Positions 51,201-59,974 of a stretch of DNA of 64,000 bases are shown one piece after another. The notes below the pieces were generated by a model. It did no database searches and was not told the origin of the DNA. It saw nothing but the letters and a program-made list of their open reading frames with translations. Origin of the DNA: Jaminaea rosea (Eukaryota > Basidiomycota > Exobasidiomycetes > Microstromatales); assembly GCF_003144245.1 (NCBI RefSeq), contig NW_020289979.1, positions 1 through 64,000 on the forward strand, read 5' to 3'. Position 1 is the first letter of the stretch. Each line of letters opens with the position of its first letter. The translations under genes were made by a program, and so were the position numbers.

Positions 51201-52403
51201 ACAACGACAGCTCCCTCTTCGCACCGCCGCAGATCATCGCAGTTCTCGCAGATCAACGAAAGCACCCCCGGCTCTCCGACTCTTGAGAGTGGTGTCCTCT
51301 CTAGCGGCAGTGCACGCAGTACTGCATCAAGGCACGCAGCAAGACGAGCTGCGCGTCGCACATCTGGGCTAGGGGAAGTCGTAACATCTTCGAGCGGCGC
51401 AGAGGCTGATCCCTCCCCAACAAGCATCGACACCTCACCGCGCCCCGACGGAGACGAAGGGCCACGACACCGCGACGAGGCGATCACCCCAATCATGCCC
51501 GCCGAGCGCAAGATCTACACCCTCGTCGACGAGCCCGTCTCCCTCGTCGAGCCAAACATCCAGCCCACTCAATTGCACGATCCACCGGCACCTCCCCCGC
51601 CTCTGCTCAATCGCGCATCAGTTTCATCTGTGCGCTCGTCTTCCTCGTCCAACTCAGCGGGCGCGAGTGCGGGTAGCGGAGGCGCGGGTGGCAGTGGCCC
51701 GATAGTCAGGTCGAAGCGCTCCTTCAAGACGGGCGCAAAGAAGACACGAGCCCAATCCGGCTCGGTGGTGCGCTCCCCCTTGACGCGCGAGGATCCCCGG
51801 CACACGGCACAAGCTGAAGCGCGACGAGAGTCGGCGAGGCTCGACGGAGGATTCGAGGAGGCGGCGACGACGACGACGACGGATTCGCTTGCCAGTGCGC
51901 GGACGACGGCCGAGTCGCTGCCGTCTTCCTCGCCTCCCTCGTCCGTCGTTTCTTCACCCTTTGCTCGCGGAGGGAACTTGCCCCCTCTGGACGCACAGCT
52001 GCACGCCATGGATTTGGGCAGCCACCCAGTCAGCGAGGACGAGCGACCCATCGACGAGCTGCCCACGTCTGCTGCTCACTTCGATGACGATGAGATCGAA
52101 CACGGGCACGGGCACGGGCACGCGCCCGAGGACGGGGAACACGATGCGGCGTACGAGTACTACGAGTACTTTGGCGATGAGCATCACCCGTCAGCGCAGC
52201 AGCAAGGCTTGGCCGTCAATGGCGGCGGCGGCGGCGGATTCAACGATGGGGAGGAGAGCGAAGAGGAGGAGGAGGAGGGCGACGACGGCATGGCTGCCAT
52301 TGGGAGCGCGATGAGGAAGTTCTCTGCGGGCATGCAAGGCGGAGGTGGGGCCAATGACATCTTGGAAGGCAGGAGGGACAGTGCAGGTGGCATTAAGTTT
52401 TAA
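48201..52403 (+). CDS. TBC-domain Rab GTPase-activating protein (TBC1D13-like) with a long disordered tail
   Basis: This intronless gene encodes 1400 residues. TBC proteins stimulate GTP hydrolysis by Rabs with a dual Arg/Gln finger. The Arg finger lies in IHLDLVR (Arg119) and the Gln finger in YVQGM (Gln208). Other TBC features are LRILFLYALLNPSVG, FEADAFWCFSLLLGELRELW, LDDTRAGLRI, YNNGLSPSIPYYSFRWLATL and VVKVWDVIL. The LDDTRAGL and YYSFRWL boxes place it near TBC1D13. After about residue 430 the protein is Ser/Ala/Pro/Thr-rich and probably disordered for some 950 residues, with a poly-Gly and Glu-rich end. Human TBC1D13 is about 400 residues, so the tail is a large addition. The ATG at 48201 gives the first plausible start. 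Confidence 0.9.
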   Translation: MSHLDPTPPPSSLISSLLSPTDLLPSHACIDHYSLRHLILSRTGLPDSPSWLRAQGWKVLLGFLGNDKKEWPREEAKKRQEYYELLSDLLPATDAESSSSRGASRYDALITQIHLDLVRSRFAQSFSFFRQRVPPSASCPLAPLPPSSDTPAVKRLPKRKALRQRLTALGHVEGRDGESESQDEPRSDAILRILFLYALLNPSVGYVQGMVEVASVVVWTIGSATGLPTETDSPAESNTHFEADAFWCFSLLLGELRELWDFEGLDDTRAGLRIRNPRQSPGAPTAVTLGGMARALRSLGGRLRWADEELWTHLYNNGLSPSIPYYSFRWLATLLSTSLPLPSVVKVWDVILCEAGEGSAGKSSRPSHSQRVDFLLDVMTSLLVCHRNSLLDLVKAAQVKAQQEAEEGDVERFASEEIFSSCMSFLQDLPDRDDDIGPVLEMASMLRQKRIASALTGEDAPPDDEEEMITSSETMGQRTFGAFSRLASGSNSAPPTSSTKGGWLRSVSGTRDSQAATRQASVPPSSLLHRFQASDAAAELSKVGSNWQACAMDKWSQARRSASESVAPPQPPSPSASTTSASSSAIQSTISSRLASLSSAGAAWMRGNGATTKDRAFSTSSTPRYQHPAVLQWSQDTDRSAGNGEGLPNFPLPDVMDSPDGRTEYAYVRPASMMMAGLGFGSMGGVSPVHDRTQRRGVASIPEEWRFPTSAGSRSSDRSPSISAVATMTSSSMSSSASSTGSAAGNGTPRGAGPKPLLLAGSARAAVSTNGNEEAHHTPPPPSKIVRNGPLAGSGSPYTPRGQIGIGARRPHRPRIGDSSIDSGRPDESVDGDSSIVDLLATPGKTHKSLEDGSSERGDADDHGPQRNTPTVTQDGRTDTAPTLATSTSLQAALQTEGVLPKLPSLRAAGETAPAPGRALRGENGTTAPRTASATPGTVTAGAFGRPSKDVEEAPDVSAVVESDRRQLQRPAFGSISSSSDVPLVPTEGRSVLRRPMAASTTTAPSSHRRRSSQFSQINESTPGSPTLESGVLSSGSARSTASRHAARRAARRTSGLGEVVTSSSGAEADPSPTSIDTSPRPDGDEGPRHRDEAITPIMPAERKIYTLVDEPVSLVEPNIQPTQLHDPPAPPPPLLNRASVSSVRSSSSSNSAGASAGSGGAGGSGPIVRSKRSFKTGAKKTRAQSGSVVRSPLTREDPRHTAQAEARRESARLDGGFEEAATTTTTDSLASARTTAESLPSSSPPSSVVSSPFARGGNLPPLDAQLHAMDLGSHPVSEDERPIDELPTSAAHFDDDEIEHGHGHGHAPEDGEHDAAYEYYEYFGDEHHPSAQQQGLAVNGGGGGGFNDGEESEEEEEEGDDGMAAIGSAMRKFSAGMQGGGGANDILEGRRDSAGGIKF

Positions 52404-52577
52404 AGTCACGGCGGCGCAAGCCTTCACGTCACCCTTCTCCCAGCGCCCATCCTGCTACGACGCTGATGCCGAACATGAAGACTCTAGAGGGACGCCAGAG
52501 GAGGGCGCGGTGGGGTCAGTAGCACATTCTTACTTCTTCTCCCCTTGTTTTATCCCATCGCTTCGCCTCACTTCAAC

Positions 52578-55577
52578 TCACTGCAGCAGATTCGCCATGA
52601 CGAAATGCGTGATGCTCTGCCCGATCTCGAGCCAGCTACCGCCCTGATTCTTGACGTGAAAGAGGAAATGCAATGCTAGCAGGTCTGCGCAGAGGCTCGA
52701 TGCGAGGAGTAGTGGGACCGACGAGGAGGAAATTAGGTGCAGCCCACCGACACTGTTCGGGCCCAGCAAGGGTGGGCCTTCCAGCTCTATCGAGGCCTTG
52801 GAGCGGCCCGGCTCGATGTAGGCCGTCTCCGGGTGCGTGACGCGTTTGCTGACCTTGCGCTTGCACATAACCTGAAGAACCGAGGCAAGGACGACAAAGG
52901 GGACGAGGATCTTGGCAATGAGGAGGGCGGCCATGAGGAAAGGTGAAAAGACGGGCACAAGGCGGTACACTGGTTTGAGGTAGAAGGAGGAAATGGACGC
53001 TACGTTGCCCGTGCCGAAGAAGGCGGCGTGGAGGAGGAAAAGGAGGGTGAGTGAGGGAAAGACGTCGTACAGATTGAGTGGGCGTGGTAGTGAGGGCTTG
53101 GCCTTGCCAGCTTTCCTCTCCGCAATGAATCGTTCCTCGAGCACGATGCCTTCCATCTTTGCCCAAACGAGGATCGTGGCGGTGAAGCAGAGGAAGAAGA
53201 GGGCCTCGTCGCGCAGGGAGAGGAGGATGAAGGCGGGTGCTGAGGCGAATATTATGATGGCCAGTCGTTGTGCTGTTGGCTGCCCACGTCGGAAGCCCAA
53301 GGCGAAGGGCAGCGTCATGGAGGTGAGGAGGAAGAGCCATGCCAGCGCCTGGTTGATGAGGGGTAGACCCAGCTTGTTCTCTAGATGCCATGACGAGGAG
53401 AGCGTCACGCACGTCGTAGCGACCGTGAGGGCAACTTGCCCCTGGATGACTCGCTGCGCACGCGGTGCAGTCGGGCCGCCAAGAAACCACTCCGGCTTCG
53501 AGCTGACGGCCAGCCCAGCCGCAGCGACGAATACGCCGGAGAGGGCGAGGAGCATTCGGCTCTCTTGCTTGTCAACATCAGAGAGGCAGAAGAGGCCAGA
53601 GCCGATACAGCAGATGCCCCAGAGCAAGATCGTCCCCTCATTCTTTGATCTAGCTACGTCGTCGAGTGTAAGGAAAGGCCAGACGAAGCCAAGGAAGAAG
53701 AAACCCAGAGTCCAAGCCAGCCTGACGTTGTATCCGAGGGCAATAAGCTCCAGTGCCGCGATCGCGTAGACGGCGAGTGGAATCAGGGAGCGTGACGAGC
53801 GCGGCGAGATGCCACGCACGAGGATATGACGCTCCTCGATAACCCAGGACCAGTAGAGACCTGTCATGACGACGTAAAGGTAGTAGGTGATGGGCGCTCT
53901 CTCCGCTGCGAATCTGGCGCACAGGGCGATGACCATGGGCACGACGATGGCGAGACCGCTGCGGCTGCGCACCTCCTTTGTTGCGGACGTCTCAAGCACA
54001 TAGTTGCGGAGGAGGAAGGCAAAGCCGTACAGGACGGAGCCAATGTAGCCTAGCGCGACGACAGTGACGAGAAGGAGCCAATCGTACGTCTGAAGATAGT
54101 TTGCGCCCTCAAGTGACAGCTTGATCAATCGTTGACACGCTGCGACGGCCTCGGTGTAGTGCTCAGTTGCGATCAGAGTACGAATGTCGTTGACCTGCGT
54201 TGACCCTGGCGCTGCGTCCCCAACCGGCGGCAGCTTGGAGAAGGGCACGTAGCGGATTGTCCTGGCTCGACGCTGCTCGTGCTTGACACGATAGATCTCG
54301 AGGATTTCTAGTGCGTTGGCAAACATGGCTCGTGCCGACTGTTCAGCATCGAGGTCTAGGTAGTCGAGGGGCAAGACTCCTTCTGAGTTGGCAGGCAAAG
54401 GTAGACCGAGCAGCGTAGCCATGAGCGCTGTGATGTCGGCCTGATCAACGTCTTGGCGCCACAACGACTCAAGGCCCCGCCAACCAGCGTAATACGTGTC
54501 CTTCTCCGCCTCCTTCTGACGCGAATCCATCTGCGCCTCATCCGCTGGACGAGGACTTCGGACCCCTGACCCCCAAGCTACAAGCGGCGTCCTCGTATTG
54601 TCCGGGTCGCCATCGCCGTGGTTGCCCTTTGTGCTCATGCCGTGATCAGCGCTGAAGATCCAAGCGGTACGATCGTTTTCGCCAGAGTAGAAGTCGGCAA
54701 AGAGCTCCTCGACTCGCCGCACGATGCCGTCGACTACAGCGAGGTTTCCCACGTATTCGGAAGAGTGAGGTCGGTAGGTGTGACCCGTCGTATCGAGGCC
54801 GAGGAGGTGGAGAAAGAAGACGACACCGGGGCGGTGCAGCTCTCTCGCGAGGTTTTCGTCCTTCTTCGCCCTTGCAAAGAGCTGCGTCACCTGATCGAGG
54901 ACCCACAAGTCGAGGTGCGTGGCATCCTTGGTGAAGTCCTCGTCCCCCTCGTGGTAGGACCACATATCTACGCGGCCCTCGCTCGCCCCTGCAGCAAACA
55001 TTGGCAGAATATCTGGGCTGCCAAATGTGTAGGCGTGCGTCGAGACGTTCATCAGCGAGTCAAAATTGACGGGATTGAGCTTCCATCCCTTGGTGACGGC
55101 CGAGACGTCCTCGTACATGCCAGCGATGAGGGCGACGTGGCCTGGTCGAGATTCGGTGGGCACACGAGTGTGGGATACGCCCCAGGCGCCACGACGCAGG
55201 CAGATGTCGAGAAGGTGAGGGGCTGCAGAGAAGGGCTCGGAGGTTGCGCTTCCAGCAGGTGTCATTGCAGCCATCTCTGGTGGGTGCTCCTTGTAGAGGG
55301 TATCTGCGCGCAAGCCATCACCGACGATGAGTACCAAGCGATCGGCTGGCGGCGGTGGAAGTACAGCTTTACTGCCATCGTAGGTATCGGCGAGGGAAAA
55401 GCGACGACTCGGATGTACGACGGGCGAGGTAAAGTAGATGTCGAAGACGGAAACGGTGAGGAGAAGATGGAAGACGAGGGAGAGGAGCAAGAAGGGCAGA
55501 GGACGGCGTGGTTGAGCACGCTGTGATATCGTCGGCGGCTTTACAGGCTGTTCCACCTTTGCCGCATCCTTCGCCAT
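52578..55577 (-). CDS. MCD4: GPI ethanolamine-phosphate transferase 1 (Mcd4/PIG-N)
   Basis: This intronless gene encodes 999 residues, much like yeast Mcd4 (919). It adds ethanolamine phosphate to the first mannose of GPI precursors in the ER lumen. After TM1 (LPFLLLSLVFHLLLTVSVFDIYF) comes the alkaline-phosphatase-like lumenal domain. Its metal-site motifs are LVLIVGDGLRAD (Asp and the nucleophile region), SHTRVPTESRPGHVALIAGM with VTKGW, and SADHGMSTKGNHGDG. TPLVAWGSGV follows. The C-terminal half is a multi-helix membrane region of more than ten segments (for example LLLVTVVALGYIGSVLYGF). MCD4 shares a 276-bp promoter with TVP38 and converges with the TBC gene (174 bp between stops). Confidence 0.97.
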   Translation of the reverse strand: MAKDAAKVEQPVKPPTISQRAQPRRPLPFLLLSLVFHLLLTVSVFDIYFTSPVVHPSRRFSLADTYDGSKAVLPPPPADRLVLIVGDGLRADTLYKEHPPEMAAMTPAGSATSEPFSAAPHLLDICLRRGAWGVSHTRVPTESRPGHVALIAGMYEDVSAVTKGWKLNPVNFDSLMNVSTHAYTFGSPDILPMFAAGASEGRVDMWSYHEGDEDFTKDATHLDLWVLDQVTQLFARAKKDENLARELHRPGVVFFLHLLGLDTTGHTYRPHSSEYVGNLAVVDGIVRRVEELFADFYSGENDRTAWIFSADHGMSTKGNHGDGDPDNTRTPLVAWGSGVRSPRPADEAQMDSRQKEAEKDTYYAGWRGLESLWRQDVDQADITALMATLLGLPLPANSEGVLPLDYLDLDAEQSARAMFANALEILEIYRVKHEQRRARTIRYVPFSKLPPVGDAAPGSTQVNDIRTLIATEHYTEAVAACQRLIKLSLEGANYLQTYDWLLLVTVVALGYIGSVLYGFAFLLRNYVLETSATKEVRSRSGLAIVVPMVIALCARFAAERAPITYYLYVVMTGLYWSWVIEERHILVRGISPRSSRSLIPLAVYAIAALELIALGYNVRLAWTLGFFFLGFVWPFLTLDDVARSKNEGTILLWGICCIGSGLFCLSDVDKQESRMLLALSGVFVAAAGLAVSSKPEWFLGGPTAPRAQRVIQGQVALTVATTCVTLSSSWHLENKLGLPLINQALAWLFLLTSMTLPFALGFRRGQPTAQRLAIIIFASAPAFILLSLRDEALFFLCFTATILVWAKMEGIVLEERFIAERKAGKAKPSLPRPLNLYDVFPSLTLLFLLHAAFFGTGNVASISSFYLKPVYRLVPVFSPFLMAALLIAKILVPFVVLASVLQVMCKRKVSKRVTHPETAYIEPGRSKASIELEGPPLLGPNSVGGLHLISSSSVPLLLASSLCADLLALHFLFHVKNQGGSWLEIGQSITHFVMANLLQ

Positions 55578-55853
55578 CTTCTTTCGGCGCCGTCAGGGAG
55601 TCCTTGATTTGCAGTGGTGGAAAAGGAAGAAAGGAAAGAAGGAGCAGCGCAGAGCAGCACAGCACAGCGCACGCACGCACGCACGGGCCCAGACTTTTTG
55701 CATTGACCGAGCGAGTGCTCGCTGCCCTCGACGCGGTCCGCGGACGGCGACGATTCTTGACGTTGGACGCCATCATTTGCCCCCTCGCCATGCAAAGGCA
55801 AAGGAGATAGAATACAAGTCAAGCTATTCAAAGCTCGACAGCTCTTCGCTCAG
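55578..55853. promoter_or_regulatory. Shared divergent promoter, MCD4 / TVP38
   Basis: These 276 bp lie between divergent ATGs and include a GCAC repeat at about 55669-55685. I see no TATA element. Confidence 0.45.
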
Positions 55854-57046
55854 ATGTCTCGCCCTCGCTCAAGAGGGTCGGCTCTCCAGCTACCCTCGGT
55901 ATCAGAGCTTCCATCTTTCCTCATTCAGTACGCATACAAGACGTTGGAGGCCTATCGAGCCTTGAGCCCGCGAGCCAAGGTAGTCGTCGGACTCATTGCC
56001 CTCGTGTATGCTGCATTCACCCTCGTCATCATCCGTCTTGGTCCTCATGGCTTGCTCGAGTGGCTGGCTCAATTCTCGACCTTCTTTGCTCAGTCGTCCC
56101 TCGGACCTCTCATCCTCATTCTTCTCCTCATTCTTCTATCCTTCCCGCCCACGATCGGCTACGGCACCGTCATCACTCTGTGCGGCCTGTCCTTTGGCTC
56201 CCCACTCGCTGCGCCGGGCAACTCGCTAGGCTATGCATGGTTCATTGCAGCATCAGGATGCCTCCTAGGCTCAGTCACTGCCTTCCTCGTATGTCGCATA
56301 GCCCTCGACACGCATGGCGCCGACTGGAGCTGGGTACGCAAAGTGCGCCAGGGCAAAGAGTGGAAGGCGATGGAGAAGGCAGTCGAGCGTAAAGGCTGGA
56401 AGATGATTCTCCTCATCAGGGTGAGTGGTGTGCGCCAATGACTTTGCTTTGCCCAACAGTCTCGCTCACACTCCATCTCCAACGCCCCGCACCCCGCAGC
56501 TTTGCCCCTTCCCTTTCGTCTACTCGAACCTCTTCTTCGCCAGTCTACGGCCAGAGGTCATCCCTATGCCCTTCTTCGTCCTGGCCACACTCGCAACCAC
56601 TCCCAAACTCTTTCTACACGTCTTCATTGGAGCGCAGACGTTCGAAGCGATTCAAGCAGGTCGAGATGGGGGTGAGGCAGCCACCCACACGAGCGGCTGG
56701 TTCCGACTCTTCTACGTCGTGGGAGCTTCTGCGCTTGGGGCTGCGACGAGCTGGTACATCTACCATGAGACCAAGAAGTGGGTGTGCGGGCAAGCGTGCA
56801 TCGCAATTGTGAGCTGACCTCTGCTTCGCACCTTCGCACTCACACAGGGTCCTGGACTCTTTCATTGACGAGGAGGAAGAGGAAGAAGGACTCGTCAGCG
56901 GCCACGATGATATGCATAGAGGCGACCACTCGCCGCAGACCCGCAAATCAGCGGCTCGCAACGAGGAGCTGGAGCGATGGGATTGGTCGGATGATGACGA
57001 TGACGCTCGTGGCACCAACAGCAATGGGCGCGCAGCCACTCGGTGA
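55854..57046 (+). CDS. TVP38: Tvp38/TMEM64-family (VTT/DedA) Golgi membrane protein
   Basis: The encoded protein has 347 residues, from exons 55854-56420, 56500-56777 and 56848-57046. VTT-domain proteins are polytopic; relatives (TMEM41B, VMP1) scramble lipids, while yeast Tvp38 is a late-Golgi protein of unclear role. TM segments are VVVGLIALVYAAFTLVIIRL, GPLILILLLILLSFPPTIGY, YAWFIAASGCLLGSVTAFLV, PFFVLATLATTPKLFLHVFI and LFYVVGASALGAATSWYIY. The VTT core is seen as FPPTIGYGTVITLCGLSFG, the gly-rich GSVTAFLVCR and LCPFPFVYSNLFFASLRP, with a basic loop (VRKVRQGKEWKAMEKAVE) between. The C-terminus is acidic and cytosolic. The junctions LLIR-LCPFPF and ETKK-VLDSF fit. The gene converges with GCN20 with 127 bp between stops. 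Confidence 0.92.
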
Positions 57047-57173
57047 GGGGGAACACAGATGTACTATTACAAGTGGCGCAGACAAGTGGCGCAGAAGGAC
57101 AAAGCAAGCTCACGATCGCGTCAGAGTTGATCACGCACGAAGGCATTCTCATGACATTCGACCGCCGCGGCCT

Positions 57174-59745
57174 CTATGGCCTCATTTGCTTTGACATGCC
57201 CTTGATGATCGCCTTGTACGACGCCACGTTCCCATGGAACTTTTCCACTCTAGAATCCGCGACTACCCACAGCTCGGACGCGACCTTGTTGACAAAATGC
57301 GCGTCGTGACTAATACTGATAACTCCGCCCGACCACGTTGAGATGGCGTTGGCGAGCGCATCTAGACCCTCTACGTCCAAATGGTTGGTCGGCTCGTCGA
57401 GGAGAAGAACGTGAGGACGAGCGAGAGATACTGTAGGACGAGACGAGACGAGGAGCATGGTCAGCCACGCCAAGTCAGCTCTTCTGTCACAGCGCACTGG
57501 CACTCACGCATCGCCAAGGCCAGCCTGCACTTTTGACCTCCGGAGAGCGTGGCGATCTTCTGCAGACCCGTGGTACCCGTGATACCAAAGGCGCCGAGGA
57601 ATGAGCGATATTCCTGCTCCTGCTTGCCTGGATACTTGGCGGCGAGGAAGCCGACGGACGACGCATTGAGGTCGAGCATGTCCATCGAGTGCTGCGTGAA
57701 GTAGCCGATGCGAAGCTTGCCGTTGCGCTTCTGGTCGCCCTTGAGGGGTTTGAGGTCGCCAAAGAGGCTGTGAGCGGGGAGGGAATGCGGGTCAATTGGG
57801 GGCAATCGTGGGATGTAGGCGCGCTGCTCACAGCTTCAACATCGTCGATTTGCCTGCACCGTTCGGGCCCACCACTGCGATACGCGAGTCCATCGTGACA
57901 CCGATGTTGACATCGCGAAGCAAGATCTTCTCAGGCGTGTAGCCAAAGTCGACGCCGTCGAGGAGCAGCAAAGGAGGATTGAGGCGCTCCACCTCGGGCA
58001 GCTTGAAGGTCACTTGATCTTCCTTCTCCGGCGGCTCGACGACTTGAAGACGCTCAAGCTCCTTGATCTTCGACTGTGCCTGAGCGGCGCGGTTGGCATT
58101 GACGCGCCATCTGTCGATGAAGGCTTGGAGATGGTCGCGCTTCATGACGTAGGCTTCGTACTCTCGCTGCTGGTTCTTGCGACGCTCGAGGCGAGTCTCG
58201 TAGAATTGAGCAAAGTTGCCTACGGAGGGCGCAGAGGGTCAGCATGCTTGTTGTCCTCCTACTCGCCCGCACGTGCTCACCCTTGTAGTAGTCAAGGCGC
58301 TCGGAGTGTTGATGAATGATGTCGGTGGCAATCTCGTTGAGGAGCTGTCGGTCGTGACTGACGACCAAAAGCGTACCAGTCCACTGCGTGACGAGGTAAT
58401 CTTCGAGCCAGGCAATGGCATTGAGGTCCAAGTTGTTCGACGGCTCATCGAGGAGCAAGAGGTCAGGCTTGCAGAAGAGGGCACGCGCAAGTGCCAATCT
58501 CATTCTCCAACCACCAGAGAAGGATCCCGTAGGCCTCATCTGGTCCTCCGAAGGGAAACCCAGACCATCGAGGAGAGATGCTGCACGCGAGGGACCCGTG
58601 TCGGCCTCCATCTCGACGAGCTTAGATTGAATCTCCATCAATCGAGCTCCCAGCTCATCCTTTTGAATCTCGAGTTGACGAGTATGGATGTCGCCGACGG
58701 ATCCCTTTGACAGCTCTGAAGTCTGGCCCCCCTCGGCAGTCTGTGTCGCCGAGGTGGCCTCTGCGAGCTTCTTTTCGACGCCTTCGAGCTTTGTGTTGAG
58801 CTCCTCCTCCTCTCGCATCAGGCGCTCTCGCCAGACGTCGGCCTTGAGGACGGCGTGTAGAGCAGGCGTATCGTCTCCCACCATCTCCTGCTCGACGTAG
58901 AGCATCGAGATGTGCTTGGGGACGGGGATATCTCGCAGCGCCAGGTGCTTGAGAAGCGTCGACTTGCCCACACCGTTTCTACCGATGAGACCGTAGCGAC
59001 GTCCGGCGGCGAGTGTAAGGGTGGCGTTGGTGAGAATGCGATGCGAGCCTGGGCGAGGGGTGAGAAGGTGGTGTGGTCAGCTCCCATTCGAGGATGTCAT
59101 CTCACCTCTTTAGGCGTACTCACCGAAGTTGAGATCGATTCCAGGCAGATTAATGTCTTTGTTCTTGCCCTTTGACCCGACAGTCTCGAGGGTGTTGACT
59201 GACGTGAACATCTCTTCGTAGTTGTCCAACTCCTTTTGCCTCTTTACCTGGTCGACGAGTGCCGACGACTCGTAGAGGTCCCTCTGTGCCCTCTTCTGCA
59301 GCTTTGCCCTCGTCTTTGCCTCCTGCTTCTCTAGTTTCTTGACATCGATGGTCGTAGCCCTTGCTACTGACCCCGTTGCGACGTCGATGTTGCCACCAGT
59401 GAGGACATTGTGACCTCGCGTGTTGAGTGCGCCAATCTTTCTCATCTCGATGACATTCTCGAGGCGCATTGGTCCGTCTGCGGCAAAGTCGCCACCATCT
59501 GCATTGCCAGCATCTTCCGGTAGCAGCTTCTCTAGCTCGCGGGAGATTTCGTCTACCTTTGCCTGTGCCTCATCGGGCGTATCATACGAGGCGCGCAGGA
59601 AGGAGGTGAGAAGCGAAGAGACGGTGTCGAGGATGACTTGATTGCTCTCGAGGTGGGCAGTAGGGTCGTCGATATAGTCGGAGAGATAGGATAGGATAGG
59701 TGGATCGATGTTTGGCAGTGCCTTTGTGAGGATCTCTGCCGCCAT
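57174..59745 (-). CDS. GCN20: ABCF protein Gcn20 (Gcn2 activator, translation factor)
   Basis: The encoded protein has 764 residues (yeast 752), from exons 59745-59124, 59048-58281, 58219-57832, 57767-57508 and 57430-57174. Gcn20 binds Gcn1 on ribosomes and promotes Gcn2 activation on amino-acid starvation. The N-terminal domain (MAAEILTKALPNIDPPILSY) is the Gcn20/ABCF3 Gcn1-binding type. ABC1 has Walker A GRNGVGKST, signature FSGGWRMRLALA and Walker B PDLLLLDEPSNNLDL. ABC2 has GPNGAGKST, LSGGQKCRLALA and VLLLDEPTNHLD. The linker FYETRLERRKNQQREYEAYV is the ABCF P-site tRNA interaction helix pair. Phases 1, 1, 2 and 1 are all restored (for example ALAM-LSLARPHV). It shares only 229 bp of promoter with VPS11. 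Confidence 0.96.
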
Positions 59746-59974
59746 GATGAGGGCGACTACGATGTGGTGGTGACGAGGAGAGGAAAGCAACTTTCGCATT
59801 GGCATTCCGCCCTCGAAATCGCCCCCCGCCGCTGTTTCGTCTCGACTTGCCTTCGGACTGGAGTCGACGGGCTCGAGGGCGGCGGCGACGACGCACAGAC
59901 GCACGAGGACGACATCCAGAGGCAGCTGCGATTCACTCGATCCTCCTCTTCCTTTCCCCCCTCTTTGCTCAACG
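59746..59974. promoter_or_regulatory. Shared divergent promoter, GCN20 / VPS11
   Basis: At 229 bp this is the shortest divergent interval in the window; the two 5' UTRs must be very short or overlap. I see no clear motif. Confidence 0.45.
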
